From assembly GCF_010499255.1 (NCBI RefSeq), contig NZ_JAAGRN010000010.1, positions 1 to 64,000 of the forward strand: DNA of 64,000 nt, written 5' to 3'. Under the pieces are notes generated by a model. The model was not told the origin of the DNA. It made no database searches and saw only the letters and a program-made list of their open reading frames with translations. Shown here piece by piece: positions 20,453 to 30,228 of the stretch. The stretch comes from Sheuella amnicola (lineage in GTDB: Bacteria; Pseudomonadota; Gammaproteobacteria; Burkholderiales; Burkholderiaceae_B). Position 1 is the stretch's first letter; every line of letters begins with the position of its first letter. A program made the translations under genes and the position numbers.

Positions 20453-20483
20453 AACACGCCCGATATCGGGCGTGTTTGCTTTT
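20453..20483 (+). terminator. Rho-independent terminator of the atp operon
   Basis: AACACGCCCGA (20453-20463) pairs perfectly with TCGGGCGTGTT (20466-20476), and TTGCTTTT follows. It lies 30 bp after the atpC stop. Confidence 0.85.
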
Positions 20484-20605
20484 AAGCTTCAAATTAATAT
20501 TCAAGGCAGTTCATGCGAGTGGGAACTACGCATGCGTTGATTCCGAATATCCCAAATCATTTAGACCAATTAGTCTCTTGCCTCATGTTTATATGGAGCT
20601 AGAGT

Positions 20606-21472
20606 ATGCGTCAACAAATAGATTGCGCGGTTTTATCGCTTGCCACTCACGATGACTGGATGGCAGAGGCTGTGGCAAAGTCGCAGCCTTCTTTGACAAG
20701 AATAAAACTGCATTATCTGAAGTGGGAAGACACCAGTGGATTGCCCGATTTGCAAAACCGACTGATCCGCTTGGATACGCAAGCAATTGCACAAGGAGCG
20801 GTTAGTTTGCGCAGGTATGATGTTTGCTTGATACCGGTTTCACTGGATACGCTTGGTTGGACAAGACAAGCTTTGGCAGCAATTCCTAAAGGCCCATTCA
20901 CGCCAATGTTCGGGATATTGAGTGGATTGCGCTCGGCTGCTATGCAAGATCTGGTGGATTTGGGCATGGCAGATTTTGTCAGAGTGCCGGTATGCCCGGA
21001 AGAGCTTAGGGCAAGGATTTTAACGGCGGTTGTAAGGGCCCCTAAGATAGGCGGGTTGAGGGAGCCAGAAAGCGCATATGGAACAACGTCATGGTGCGAG
21101 CAAGCGAAACTAAGTTTGAATATGAGGACAGGAGTTCACAAATCGAGCTTGGAAAAGCCATTACAAAGAACAGCGCGTCCAACAAGAGTGGCCATTGGAA
21201 CGAATAGAGTCCAAATTAGGACAGGTGTGTCCCTGATACAAGTAGATAAGGAAAGTATTGATAACGAAATGATCGAATCATTTCGTAGCAGCAAATCAAA
21301 AGTCGTGGAGCAATTCGAAAGGGAATACATTTCAAAGGCGTTACTCACGCATCAGGGCAATATTGCATCTGCGGCCCGAGCATCGCAAAAGCATCGACGG
21401 GCGTTCTGGGCATTGATGCGCAAGTATCAGATAGACGCATCGCAGTACCGAATAGATGACGGCGCAGAGTAA
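20606..21472 (+). CDS. Fis-type HTH regulator with receiver-like N-terminal domain
   Basis: A 288-aa predicted transcription factor. The C-terminal ~60 residues (about 228-285; VVEQFEREYISKALLTHQGN then IASAARASQKHRRAFWALMR) match the Fis-like helix-turn-helix of NtrC-family regulators. Residues 1-145 have a response-regulator-like alternation (YDVCLIPVS; GLRSAAMQDLVDLGMADFVRVPV), but I see no clear phospho-acceptor aspartate pocket. The central AAA+ domain needed for sigma-54 activation is missing; a basic, Arg/Ser/Thr-rich linker replaces it. The ATG is preceded by GGAGCTAGAGT. It lies between the atp terminator and hemE, 41 bp before hemE. The target is unknown. Confidence 0.65.
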   Translation: MRQQIDCAVLSLATHDDWMAEAVAKSQPSLTRIKLHYLKWEDTSGLPDLQNRLIRLDTQAIAQGAVSLRRYDVCLIPVSLDTLGWTRQALAAIPKGPFTPMFGILSGLRSAAMQDLVDLGMADFVRVPVCPEELRARILTAVVRAPKIGGLREPESAYGTTSWCEQAKLSLNMRTGVHKSSLEKPLQRTARPTRVAIGTNRVQIRTGVSLIQVDKESIDNEMIESFRSSKSKVVEQFEREYISKALLTHQGNIASAARASQKHRRAFWALMRKYQIDASQYRIDDGAE

Positions 21473-21513
21473 AATGATCGAATCTTAATGCCTGCGAAAG
21501 TTAAAGGAATTCC

Positions 21514-22587
21514 GTGTCCGCTAAGCCCCTGAAAAACGATGTATTTCTTCGTGCCCTGTTACGCCAACCGGTTCCATATACTCCCACTTGGTTGATGCGT
21601 CAGGCTGGGCGGTATTTACCTGAGTATCGCGCGACACGTGAGCGTGCAGGTTCTTTCATGGGGTTGGCACAAAATCCGGATTACGCATGCGAAGTGACTC
21701 TCCAACCGCTTGATCGTTTTCCATTGGATGCAGCGATACTTTTCTCCGATATTCTGACTGTGCCCGATGCGATGGGGCTGGGGCTGTCATTTGAGCAAGG
21801 AGAAGGGCCGAGGTTCGCCACGCCAATTAGAAATGAAGTCGATGTATCGAAGTTATGTGTTCCTGACATGGCTAAATTGCAATACGTATTTGATGCTGTC
21901 AAGGTGATTCGGCGTGAATTGGATGGGCGTGTTCCGTTGATTGGTTTTGCGGGTAGTCCGTTCACTATTGCTTGCTATATGGTTGAGGGTAAGGGAAGCG
22001 ACGATTATCGGCTCATCAAAGGTATGCTTTATGCAAGACCTGATCTGCTACATAAAATTCTTGAAATCAATGCGCAAACCACAGCTCATTATCTGAATGC
22101 GCAAATTGATGCCGGTGCGCAGGCTGTCATGATTTTTGACAGTTGGGGCGGAGTCTTAGCGGACGGAATTTTTCAACAATTTTCTTTGGCCTACACAAAA
22201 AAAGTAGTCGAAATGATCAAGTCCGATCGGGATGGTCGCAAAGTTCCGGTGATTGTTTTCACTAAAGGTGGTGGACAGTGGCTTGAATCCATCTCTGCAT
22301 GTGGATGCGATGCAGTCGGTCTTGATTGGACTGTGGATCTTGCCGCTGCACGCCTTCGCATTCAGGATAAAGTCGCCTTTCAGGGGAATCTAGACCCCAT
22401 GTCCTTGTTTGGCGGCGAGTCGGCTATTCGGAAAGAAGTCAGGCGAGTTCTGGATGCATATGGTCGAGTGGGTAACGGGGGCCATGTCTTTAATTTAGGT
22501 CATGGCATATCCCAGTTCACCCCGCCTGAGGCTGTTGCGGCTTTGGTCGATGAAGTTCGTTCGTATAGCCCCCAATATCATGTTTAA
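21514..22587 (+). CDS. hemE: Uroporphyrinogen decarboxylase
   Basis: It converts uroporphyrinogen III to coproporphyrinogen III by four decarboxylations, in the cytoplasm. The start is GTG at 21514 with AAAGGAA 5 nt upstream. The signature regions are [16 protein letters not shown] (25-40), [31 protein letters not shown] and NLGHGI near the C-terminus. The length of 357 aa is normal. It is probably read with the upstream regulator gene or from its own promoter within it. Confidence 0.96.
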   Translation: MSAKPLKNDVFLRALLRQPVPYTPTWLMRQAGRYLPEYRATRERAGSFMGLAQNPDYACEVTLQPLDRFPLDAAILFSDILTVPDAMGLGLSFEQGEGPRFATPIRNEVDVSKLCVPDMAKLQYVFDAVKVIRRELDGRVPLIGFAGSPFTIACYMVEGKGSDDYRLIKGMLYARPDLLHKILEINAQTTAHYLNAQIDAGAQAVMIFDSWGGVLADGIFQQFSLAYTKKVVEMIKSDRDGRKVPVIVFTKGGGQWLESISACGCDAVGLDWTVDLAAARLRIQDKVAFQGNLDPMSLFGGESAIRKEVRRVLDAYGRVGNGGHVFNLGHGISQFTPPEAVAALVDEVRSYSPQYHV

Positions 22588-22918
22588 TGTTCGGGAAGTC
22601 TGAAAATATGGGCTTCCTGGCAATAAATTAGGCTAAAAACGTGTAATGACCGTGTAAGTTGTACACATAAAAAACTTAATAGGGATAACCCTTATAAAAA
22701 TAATAGTGTTTCGACATTAATGCTATAAGTTATTGTTTTAAAACAATTTAATTTCGAAGGTCATGTAATTTTTAGTCTAAAAATAGATTCAACCAGAAAG
22801 TTACGACAAATATTGACATACTTTTCCCCAAAGTTATCCACAGCTTTATCTTTGCATATTTAAGATTTCCAATCTGTCATAGCATTAGCATCAACTCCAA
22901 GAATTTACTTTAAGTCTC
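22588..22918. other. AT-rich intergenic region upstream of priA, with DnaA box and palindromes
   Basis: No gene is seen in these 331 bp. It contains the dyad GTGTA-N5-TACAC (22652-22666), a perfect 16-bp palindrome ATTGTTTTAAAACAAT (22732-22747), a TTGACA at 22813-22818, and one consensus DnaA box TTATCCACA (22834-22842). A second DnaA-box-like TTGTACACA lies at 22659-22667. There is no dnaA, gidA or cluster of boxes to support an origin. Confidence 0.6.
22834..22842 (+). promoter_or_regulatory. Consensus DnaA box upstream of priA
   Basis: TTATCCACA matches the TTATNCACA consensus exactly, 77 bp before the priA start and 16 bp after a TTGACA hexamer. It could link priA expression to DnaA. 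A chance occurrence cannot be excluded. Confidence 0.45.
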
Positions 22919-25009
22919 ATGCCAATCAATCCGGAACAACCCGTCGAAAAGGTACAAAAATCCGGTTGGGTTCGAGTCGTACTTGACCTGCCTTTACAAG
23001 GGCCATTTGATTATTCGTCCAGGTTGTCAGTTGTTCCCGGGGTGCGTGTCATCGTGCCTTTTGGAAGAAGGAAAATGATTGGTATGGTGATCGGATTGCC
23101 GGAGTCACCGGCATATGATCCAAAGTTGATTAAAGAGGTGGAAGCGGTTCTGGATGATGTCGCTCCCATGCAAGATCACTGGCTGAGATTTGCAAAATTT
23201 GCAGCTGAATACTACCAAAGGCCATTAGGTGAAGTGATCATGCCGGCATTGCCTCTGGGACTACGAACTATTGGTGCATATCAGGGCAAGAGGTCCGGCG
23301 AGGGGCCGGTATCTAGACTGGATAAACGTAAACCGGTCGCGACAAAAAAGATCGAGTCCAATCTGGCGCCTGAATTGAATGCTGAGCAACAGTGTGCTGT
23401 GAGGGCCATTACGGATACAGAAGGGTATCAGGCGTTTTTATTATTCGGAGTGACAGGCAGCGGTAAAACAGAGGTCTATTTGCATGCCGCGGCTAACGCA
23501 CTTGCAAAAGGTAAGCGTGTTTTGATTCTTGTGCCCGAAATCAATCTCACTCCGCAGTTTGAACAAGCGCTCAGGGGGCGATTGGAGCCTGTTGCCGGTG
23601 AAGCCGGAGTGGCCGTGCTGCATAGTGGTTTATCTGATGGGGAGCGCTTAAGGGCTTGGTTGCGAGTAAAGAGGGGACAGGCGAGAGTTGTCCTCGGTAC
23701 ACGTCTTTCGATATTTGCTCCATTGGATGATTTAGGCCTGATTGTTGTGGATGAAGAGCATGATCCATCGTACAAGCAGCAGGATGGACTACGCTACTCC
23801 GCCCGAGATCTTGCAATTTGGCGTGCGCATGAATTGAAAGTGCCTGTTGTTTTGGGCTCTGCAACTCCCTCATTGGAAAGCTGGGTCCAGGCTGAACGCG
23901 GGAATTATCAAAGACTGCAACTCAACGAACGTGCGAAAGATGTCACGCTACCGACTGTCAGGTTGGTGGATACAAGAAATTTGAGAATGGAGCATGGGTT
24001 ATCGCCTCAATTGATCGAAGCCATGCAAATGCGACTTGCTAATCGTGAGCAGGTACTCATTTTTTTGAACAGGCGCGGTTATGCACCGGCATTACACTGC
24101 GGATCCTGTGGATGGGTCAGTCAATGCCCTCGCTGTACGACGTACACAGTCATGCACCGCGCTGAGCGTGGTGGCAATAAATTGCATTGTCATCACTGCG
24201 GGTTTCAACAGCGCGTGCCAGCATCTTGCCCCGACTGCGGTGATCAGGATATGTTACCCATGGGGCGCGGAACACAGCGTATCGAGGAACATCTAGGTGA
24301 GTTGTTTCCCGAGGCCAGAGTGGCGCGGATTGATGCGGACAGTACTAGAAAAAAAGGAAGTGCCCAAGCCCTTTTCGATAGTGTTCATGCAGGCGAAGTC
24401 GATATTCTGGTCGGTACGCAAATGGTGGCAAAGGGACATGATTTTGCCAACCTTGGGCTGGTGGGAGTGTTGAATGCGGATGCGATGCTTTTTTCGCAGG
24501 ATTTCCGAGCGCCCGAGAGGTTGTTCGCGCAGTTGATGCAGGTGTCCGGACGATCTGGAAGGCATACGGGGCATGGCGAGGTGATTATTCAGACTGGCTA
24601 TCCCGAGCAACCTGTGTATCAGGCGCTGGTGAGGCATGATTATCGAGGTTTTGCCGCATATTGCATGAATGAGCGCGAATCGGCATGTTTGCCTCCCTAT
24701 TCTTATCAGGCATTGCTGAGCGCCGAGTCACGGGATTTGAATGTGGCCTTGTCCTTTTTACATGAAATTCGCGAGATTGCGCAGCAGCTGTTGGATCAGT
24801 TGAACACAGCAGAGTTCGTTACTTTGTATGATCCCGTTCCCCTCAGAATTGTTCGTGTCGATAATATGTGTCGCGCGCAGTTGTTGCTTGAATCGACAAG
24901 TCGTCCGGCACTTCAGCTATTACTGCGCCACTGGCAGAGTGTTGTGGGTGATTTACCTTTGGCTAAATCAGTTCGCTGGCAGCTTGAAGTGGATCCACTT
25001 GAAATTTAA
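22919..25009 (+). CDS. priA: Primosomal replication restart helicase PriA
   Basis: A 3'-to-5' superfamily 2 helicase that recognises stalled forks and reloads the replicative helicase. The N-terminal 3'-DNA-binding domain (about 14-110) precedes the helicase core with Walker A GVTGSGKT (177-184) and DEEH (278-281). A zinc-binding insertion has eight cysteines in CxxC pairs near 396-445 (CGSCGW, CPRC, CHHCG, CPDCG). The GTQMVAKGHDF motif and a C-terminal domain complete a 696-aa protein. The ATG at 22919 is the first in frame. It ends 12 bp before rep. Confidence 0.96.
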   Translation: MPINPEQPVEKVQKSGWVRVVLDLPLQGPFDYSSRLSVVPGVRVIVPFGRRKMIGMVIGLPESPAYDPKLIKEVEAVLDDVAPMQDHWLRFAKFAAEYYQRPLGEVIMPALPLGLRTIGAYQGKRSGEGPVSRLDKRKPVATKKIESNLAPELNAEQQCAVRAITDTEGYQAFLLFGVTGSGKTEVYLHAAANALAKGKRVLILVPEINLTPQFEQALRGRLEPVAGEAGVAVLHSGLSDGERLRAWLRVKRGQARVVLGTRLSIFAPLDDLGLIVVDEEHDPSYKQQDGLRYSARDLAIWRAHELKVPVVLGSATPSLESWVQAERGNYQRLQLNERAKDVTLPTVRLVDTRNLRMEHGLSPQLIEAMQMRLANREQVLIFLNRRGYAPALHCGSCGWVSQCPRCTTYTVMHRAERGGNKLHCHHCGFQQRVPASCPDCGDQDMLPMGRGTQRIEEHLGELFPEARVARIDADSTRKKGSAQALFDSVHAGEVDILVGTQMVAKGHDFANLGLVGVLNADAMLFSQDFRAPERLFAQLMQVSGRSGRHTGHGEVIIQTGYPEQPVYQALVRHDYRGFAAYCMNERESACLPPYSYQALLSAESRDLNVALSFLHEIREIAQQLLDQLNTAEFVTLYDPVPLRIVRVDNMCRAQLLLESTSRPALQLLLRHWQSVVGDLPLAKSVRWQLEVDPLEI

Positions 25010-25021
25010 CGTTGATTGAAT

Positions 25022-27076
25022 ATGTCGATAGCAGCCGCCTCGGGAATGAATCAGACACAGCGCGAAGCCGTTCTGTATCTGGATGGGCCTTGTCTCGTTC
25101 TGGCCGGAGCGGGTTCAGGCAAGACGCGTGTAATTACCCAGAAAATTGCGTATCTGATTCGCGAATGCGATTATGCGGCTAAAAATATAGTTGCCCTGAC
25201 ATTTACAAACAAAGCTGCCCGGGAGATGGATGAGCGTGTCAAAAAACTGATTGACCCTGCCTTAACTAAGGGGCTGACAATTAGTACGTTTCATTCGTTA
25301 GGCGTCAGGATTTTACGGGAAGAGGCCCAGCACGCAGGGCTTAAACCGCAGTTTTCGATTTTCGATTCAGATGATGCGATGGCTATCGTGCAGGAGTTGC
25401 TTGCGACGACGGATCGTAGTCGATTAAGAACGGTTCAGCAGACGATTTCCTTGTGGAAGAATGGGTTGATCGACCCGGATGGTGCGGACAAGATTGCTTC
25501 GACCCCGAATGAAGTCGAGGCCGCTAAAGTCTATAGAAGCTACAACGCGACCTTAGCCGCCTATCAAGCTGTCGATTTTGATGATTTGATTACTGTGCCC
25601 GCGCAAATCTTCGAACGTCATCCCGAAGTGAGGGAAAAGTGGCAAAAGCGTGTCCGATATCTTCTTGTGGATGAATATCAGGACACAAACGTCTGTCAGT
25701 ATCGCCTCGTTCAATATTTAACCGGTCAGCGGGCGATGTTTACAGCAGTTGGGGATGATGATCAGGCCATATATGCATGGCGTGGCGCAACGATTGAAAA
25801 TTTGGCCAAGCTGACAACAGATTATCCGAATATCAAGCTAATCAAACTCGAACAAAATTATCGCTCGAGTCAGCGAATTCTCGCCGCTGCAAACCAGGTG
25901 ATTTCAAATAATCCGAAACTATTCGAAAAAAAACTTTGGTCCGAACATGGCACTGGTGATGCGATTACGGTTACTTCGATGACGAATGATGAAATCGAAG
26001 CTGAAAACGTTGCAATGAAAATTTCGGCGGCCAGATTCGAAAAACAAGCGCAATGGAAGGACTTTGCGATTTTGTATCGAGGCAATCATCAGGCTCGCGT
26101 GGTGGAACAGGCGATGCGCAATTTGCACATTCCTTACACAATATCGGGCGGCCAGAGTTTCTTCGACAAAGCGGAGGTGCGGGATGTACTTTCCTACTTG
26201 CGCCTGATTGCCAACGAAGATGACGATCCGGCCTTTATTCGTGCAGCAACCACCCCTAAACGCGGCATCGGGCAGGCTACATTGCAGACTTTGGGGCAGT
26301 ATGCAGGCGAGAGAAAGATCTCCCTGTTCACCGCACTGTTCGAAACCGGGTTGGAAAGCAGGTTGGGTGTGAGACAGCTTGAACCTTTACGGATGTTTGG
26401 CGATTTCATCAATCGGATCCAATATCGCGCAGGCAAACCCAAGCCGGGCGAAAAGCTGCATGCGGCGGAGCCAGCGGCTGAAATTCTCGATGATTTGCTC
26501 GGGGCAATCAATTATGAGCGTTATCTATACGATATGTTCGATGAGAAACCCGCTCAAAGTCGTTGGCAAAATGTGCTTGAACTAGTGGGCTGGCTCAAGC
26601 GAAAATCCGAATCGAGTGAATTGGGGTTATTTGATTTGGTTCAACATGTTGCATTAGTCACAATGCTTGAGCGTGGCGAGGAGCAAGAGCCTGATGCCGT
26701 GAAACTGTCGACGCTTCATGCGTCCAAGGGGCTTGAGTATCCGCATGTATATTTGCTTGGCGTAGAGGAAGGATTGCTACCGCACTTTGGCCGTGATGAT
26801 GAGGAATCCGGTGCCGATGGACTTGCGGATGCTTTGACGTTGCGCATACAGGAAGAACGCAGATTAATGTATGTTGGTATCACCCGTGCCCAGCGCAGCT
26901 TGCATTTAAGCTGGTGCAAAAAGCGCAGGCGAGCTCGAGAGGATGTCACGCGGGAGCCTTCACGTTTTATCGAAGAGATGGGGTTGACGGATAAGTCCAT
27001 GCCCGATCAGGACGCGGGCATGAGTCCGAAAAATCGTTTGGACATGCTAAAAGCAATGTTGAATAAATCGGCTTGA
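25022..27076 (+). CDS. rep: ATP-dependent DNA helicase Rep (UvrD/Rep family)
   Basis: A superfamily 1A helicase of 684 aa, moving 3'-to-5' and clearing proteins ahead of replication forks. Walker A is GAGSGKT (29-35), motif Ia ALTFTNKAAREM, Walker B DEYQDT (217-222), motif III GDDDQAIYAWRGA, motif IV EQNYRSS, motif V LSTLHASKGLEYP and motif VI EERRLMYVGITRAQ. The length and N-terminal wording are closer to Rep than to UvrD. It follows priA by 12 bp, so the two restart helicases probably share a transcript. Confidence 0.93.
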   Translation: MSIAAASGMNQTQREAVLYLDGPCLVLAGAGSGKTRVITQKIAYLIRECDYAAKNIVALTFTNKAAREMDERVKKLIDPALTKGLTISTFHSLGVRILREEAQHAGLKPQFSIFDSDDAMAIVQELLATTDRSRLRTVQQTISLWKNGLIDPDGADKIASTPNEVEAAKVYRSYNATLAAYQAVDFDDLITVPAQIFERHPEVREKWQKRVRYLLVDEYQDTNVCQYRLVQYLTGQRAMFTAVGDDDQAIYAWRGATIENLAKLTTDYPNIKLIKLEQNYRSSQRILAAANQVISNNPKLFEKKLWSEHGTGDAITVTSMTNDEIEAENVAMKISAARFEKQAQWKDFAILYRGNHQARVVEQAMRNLHIPYTISGGQSFFDKAEVRDVLSYLRLIANEDDDPAFIRAATTPKRGIGQATLQTLGQYAGERKISLFTALFETGLESRLGVRQLEPLRMFGDFINRIQYRAGKPKPGEKLHAAEPAAEILDDLLGAINYERYLYDMFDEKPAQSRWQNVLELVGWLKRKSESSELGLFDLVQHVALVTMLERGEEQEPDAVKLSTLHASKGLEYPHVYLLGVEEGLLPHFGRDDEESGADGLADALTLRIQEERRLMYVGITRAQRSLHLSWCKKRRRAREDVTREPSRFIEEMGLTDKSMPDQDAGMSPKNRLDMLKAMLNKSA

Positions 27077-27122
27077 TCGAAATCAGGCTCTCTGTAGTTC
27101 CTATCTGTAATTCGGGTGAAAA

Positions 27123-27983
27123 TTATGTTCTGCGATTACGGATCAGCCGAATCGCATCCGCCAGTTCGCCTGCCGTTAAGCCTATTGGTCCGGTGCCATC
27201 GGCTACCAGCCAGTCTGCAGCCGCCCCATGAATCCAAACGCCGGCAGGTACAGCAATTTCGGGTCGAAATCCTTGCGCAAGCAAGCTGACTAGCACGCCT
27301 GTCAGTACGTCACCCGAGCCCGCCGTTGCGAGTCCTACGTTGCCGGTTCGGTTTATTTGCCATGACAAATCTGGAGCGCAGACAATGGTCTCGGCCCCTT
27401 TCAATACAACCCAGGATTTGAATTGTTTGGATATGGATTGAGCGGCATTGACACGATCCGCTTGAATATCCTTGGTTGTTCTGCCAAGTAGGCGTCCGGC
27501 TTCTGCGGGATGGGGCGTCATCACTACTTCTCCGTGTCCCCAAGTGCAGGAGGCAGCACCTTCGGACAAGGCATTGAGTCCATCCGCGTCCAGTACCAGA
27601 GGTTTTCCCTGCCGCCTTGAGAACAATAACCTCAGACTCTGTATTGCGGCCGCAGACTGTCCCAGTCCGCATCCGGCACCCCAGGCATCACATGTATCGG
27701 GTCGTGAAAGTAGATCCTCAGCTTTATGAATCATTAATTCGGGATTTGCGCTGTCGTAAGAAACAGGGCACGAGGATTGGGCCAATCCGATAAGGACTTT
27801 GCCGGCACCCGCTTTGAGAGCTGTGCGTCCGGCTAATATTGCGGCACCAACCATGCCTGCCGAACCCCCCAGAATCACTGCAGTGCCAAATGTGCCTTTA
27901 TGACCAAGTGGGTTGCGCGGCTCAAAAATGGATTCGATTTGTTTGTCCGAAATGGTTTGCCCTGTTGGCAGAATTTGTGTCAT
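27123..27983 (-). CDS. nnrD: ADP-dependent NAD(P)H-hydrate dehydratase
   Basis: It repairs hydrated NAD(P)H using ADP. It is a ribokinase-like fold with FGTAVILGGSAGMVGAA, MTPHPAEAGRLL (MTPHPGE motif), VLKGAETIV and the nucleotide-site GLATAGSGDVLTGVL signature. The ATG at 27983 gives 286 aa; a TTG at 27998 would add five residues. Unlike E. coli NnrD/YjeF, the epimerase half is absent, so the epimerase must be encoded elsewhere if present. It is convergent with rep. Confidence 0.9.
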   Translation of the reverse strand: MTQILPTGQTISDKQIESIFEPRNPLGHKGTFGTAVILGGSAGMVGAAILAGRTALKAGAGKVLIGLAQSSCPVSYDSANPELMIHKAEDLLSRPDTCDAWGAGCGLGQSAAAIQSLRLLFSRRQGKPLVLDADGLNALSEGAASCTWGHGEVVMTPHPAEAGRLLGRTTKDIQADRVNAAQSISKQFKSWVVLKGAETIVCAPDLSWQINRTGNVGLATAGSGDVLTGVLVSLLAQGFRPEIAVPAGVWIHGAAADWLVADGTGPIGLTAGELADAIRLIRNRRT

Positions 27984-28094
27984 TTGATGTTCAGGCAAAA
28001 TAGTGTCTTAAAGGAACTTGATTCCGGAAAATCCGGTATCGACCAAATATACGGTAGTTCTGCCGGTTTTTTGATTGCTGAACAGGAATAAACA

Positions 28095-29624
28095 ATGAAA
28101 AAAATAGAAATCGTAGGTGTCGCCGGAGCTGGTGCGATGGGACGCGGGATTGTCCAGATTGCCGCGCAGGCCGGTTTGACCGTGCGCCTATTTGATTTGC
28201 AGCCCCAGGCTGTGGCTGCGGCGCGTGACAATTTAAGTTCTACATGGACGACATTGGCCGCCAAAGGAAAGATCACTGAAGATCAAGCACAGGCGGCGCT
28301 TGCAAATGTTCAGCCTGCCGCATCATTAAGCGATTTTGCGGATTGTGACTTGGTCATCGAGGCGATTATCGAGCGACTCGATGTGAAGCAAAAATTTTTC
28401 AAGGAATTAGAGGCAGTCGTTGCGGGTGATTGTTTACTCGCCTCGAACACGTCCTCGTTGTCGATCACCGCGATTGCTGCGGCATGTACTCATCCTGAGC
28501 GGGTCGTTGGTTATCACTTTTTTAATCCGGTTCCATTGATGAAAGTGGTTGAGGTAATCGATGGTTTAAAGAGTGACCCCGCTGCGGGCGACGCCTTAAT
28601 GGATTTGTCGGTACGCATGGGGCATACCGCCGTACGTTGCAAAGATATGCCCGGGTTCATCGTTAATCATGCAGGGCGTGGCATGGGTACCGAAGGCTTT
28701 CGAATCGCTCAGGAAGGTGTCGCATCGTTTGCAACGATCGATTCGATTATGCGTGAACAGGCGGGTTTCAAAATGGGTCCGTTCGAGTTGATGGATCTGA
28801 CAGGATTGGATGTTTCTCATGCGGTGATGGAATCGATTTATCGACAGTTTTTCGATGAGCCGCGGTTTAAACCTTCGCCTCTTGGCACAGTACGTGTGGC
28901 TGGTGGAATATATGGACGCAAGACACAGGGAGGGTTTTATGCGTATTCGGAGGGCCAAAAGCAATCCCCAATTGAGCCGCCAGCTCCCGCGTTACAAGGA
29001 GTTCCCAAAGTCTGGATCAGTCATGCACATGAGCAAGGTCATGCGCTTGCGGTGAGCCTGCTGCGAGGTTTAGGCGCCACTTTACAAATGGGCAGCAAAC
29101 CCGATGCGGATTGTTTGCTGATCGTGACTCCTTATGGCCAGGATGTTTCGACGGCCGTAGCCGAGCAAGGCCTTGATCCGCAGCGCACGGTTGGGTTGGA
29201 TACATTTAACGGATTTGACACGACGCGCCGCCGCACCTTGATGGTTTCCCCGGCTACAAGCGAAAAATGGCGCACAATGGCTCATGCGCTTCTGGGAAGC
29301 GACAATGTCCGTGTCAGCGTGATTCAGGATTCCGCCGGGTTCGTGGCTCAACGAATTCTTGCAATGATCGTAAACATTGCTTGCGATATTGCGCAACAGG
29401 ATATTGCGACGCCAGAAGATATTGATTTGGCCGTGTCGCTTGGTTTGGGCTATCCGAAAGGACCGCTCGCGCTTGGCGATGCATTAGGGGCGGCAAAAGT
29501 TCTGGAAGTGTTACGCAATATCTATCGCGTAACAGGTGATCCCCGCTACCGCCCGAGCTTGTGGTTGCAACGCCGTGTACAGCTTGGCATGTCTTTACTT
29601 CAGCCAAGCGCGACTGTGGCGTAG
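28095..29624 (+). CDS. 3-hydroxyacyl-CoA dehydrogenase (PaaH/3-hydroxybutyryl-CoA type)
   Basis: An NAD-dependent oxidation of 3-hydroxyacyl-CoA to 3-ketoacyl-CoA. The Rossmann motif GVAGAGAMG is at about 8-16, then ASNTSSLSITAIA and the catalytic-histidine segment GYHFFNPVPLMKVVEVI. There are two C-terminal 3HCDH domains, about 190-290 and 410-500, giving 509 aa as in PaaH-like enzymes. There is no hydratase domain, so it is not a FadB-type fusion. It stands alone, divergent from nnrD, with a strong bidirectional terminator behind it. Confidence 0.9.
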   Translation: MKKIEIVGVAGAGAMGRGIVQIAAQAGLTVRLFDLQPQAVAAARDNLSSTWTTLAAKGKITEDQAQAALANVQPAASLSDFADCDLVIEAIIERLDVKQKFFKELEAVVAGDCLLASNTSSLSITAIAAACTHPERVVGYHFFNPVPLMKVVEVIDGLKSDPAAGDALMDLSVRMGHTAVRCKDMPGFIVNHAGRGMGTEGFRIAQEGVASFATIDSIMREQAGFKMGPFELMDLTGLDVSHAVMESIYRQFFDEPRFKPSPLGTVRVAGGIYGRKTQGGFYAYSEGQKQSPIEPPAPALQGVPKVWISHAHEQGHALAVSLLRGLGATLQMGSKPDADCLLIVTPYGQDVSTAVAEQGLDPQRTVGLDTFNGFDTTRRRTLMVSPATSEKWRTMAHALLGSDNVRVSVIQDSAGFVAQRILAMIVNIACDIAQQDIATPEDIDLAVSLGLGYPKGPLALGDALGAAKVLEVLRNIYRVTGDPRYRPSLWLQRRVQLGMSLLQPSATVA

Positions 29625-29632
29625 AGCATGCA

Positions 29633-29666
29633 AAAAAAATCGCGCCTCACTGAGGCGCGATTTTTT
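29633..29666. terminator. Bidirectional rho-independent terminator
   Basis: TCGCGCCT and AGGCGCGA arms with loop CACTG are flanked by A8 on the left and T6 on the right. It serves the convergent 3-hydroxyacyl-CoA dehydrogenase and cytochrome c genes. Confidence 0.9.
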
Positions 29667-29685
29667 AGAAACCAGGGTACTGCGT

Positions 29686-30228
29686 TTATTTTGCAGCTGC
29701 GGGTGCAGGCTCGGCAGGCTCTTCGAGCTTGCCACCGCTTTGATTGGCCATGTAAACAACGGCGCGAGCAACTTCAAAGTCATCAAGTGCAGGGTTGCCG
29801 CCCTTGGCAGGCATGCCGCGTATACCTTTGATCGCGTTTGTAACCAACGAATCCCGACCTCTGCCGATCAGTGCGGACCAGGCGGATGCATCACCGACTT
29901 TGGGGGCACCAGCCAAGCCGGCCTTGTGGCAGCTAGCACAAACAGCCGCGTAGACTTGTTCGCCGGTCTTGAAGACTTTAGGACCGCTGGCATCAACCAG
30001 TTCCAGTTTTGCAACAGGGGCAATCCTTTTGGCCGTAGCTTCGGCAGTCAGGGCATCCGAACCTGCGCTAACCAGATCGCCCGAGGCGACGTAGTTTACG
30101 AGCAGAAGAATGATCACAATCGGTACGATAAAGGACAACACGACCGTAACGATCAGTTGTTTGGGCGTTTTGATCAGCGCGCCATGTTCTTCGGTGTGTT
30201 CAGCGTGTTCTTGTTGCGTATTGCTCAT
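29686..30228 (-). CDS. Membrane-anchored c-type cytochrome (cytochrome c5-like)
   Basis: The start at 30228 (MSNTQQEHAEHTEEH) follows AGGATTTGG. An N-terminal cytoplasmic segment is followed by one membrane helix (LIVTVVLSFIVPIVIILLLV, about 25-45). The periplasmic haem domain has CASCH at 97-101 and a probable axial methionine at Met139 (IRGMPAKGG). The tail is Pro/Ala/Glu-rich. It is 180 aa. It is likely an electron carrier to a terminal oxidase; the partner is not shown by neighbours. Its gene stands alone ahead of tRNA-Arg. Confidence 0.85.
   Translation of the reverse strand: MSNTQQEHAEHTEEHGALIKTPKQLIVTVVLSFIVPIVIILLLVNYVASGDLVSAGSDALTAEATAKRIAPVAKLELVDASGPKVFKTGEQVYAAVCASCHKAGLAGAPKVGDASAWSALIGRGRDSLVTNAIKGIRGMPAKGGNPALDDFEVARAVVYMANQSGGKLEEPAEPAPAAAK

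Noticed and set aside
22588-22918. Possible chromosomal replication origin
   Set aside because: Only one exact and one weak DnaA box are present, and no dnaA, dnaN, gidA or rpmH lies nearby. Treated as a regulatory region instead.
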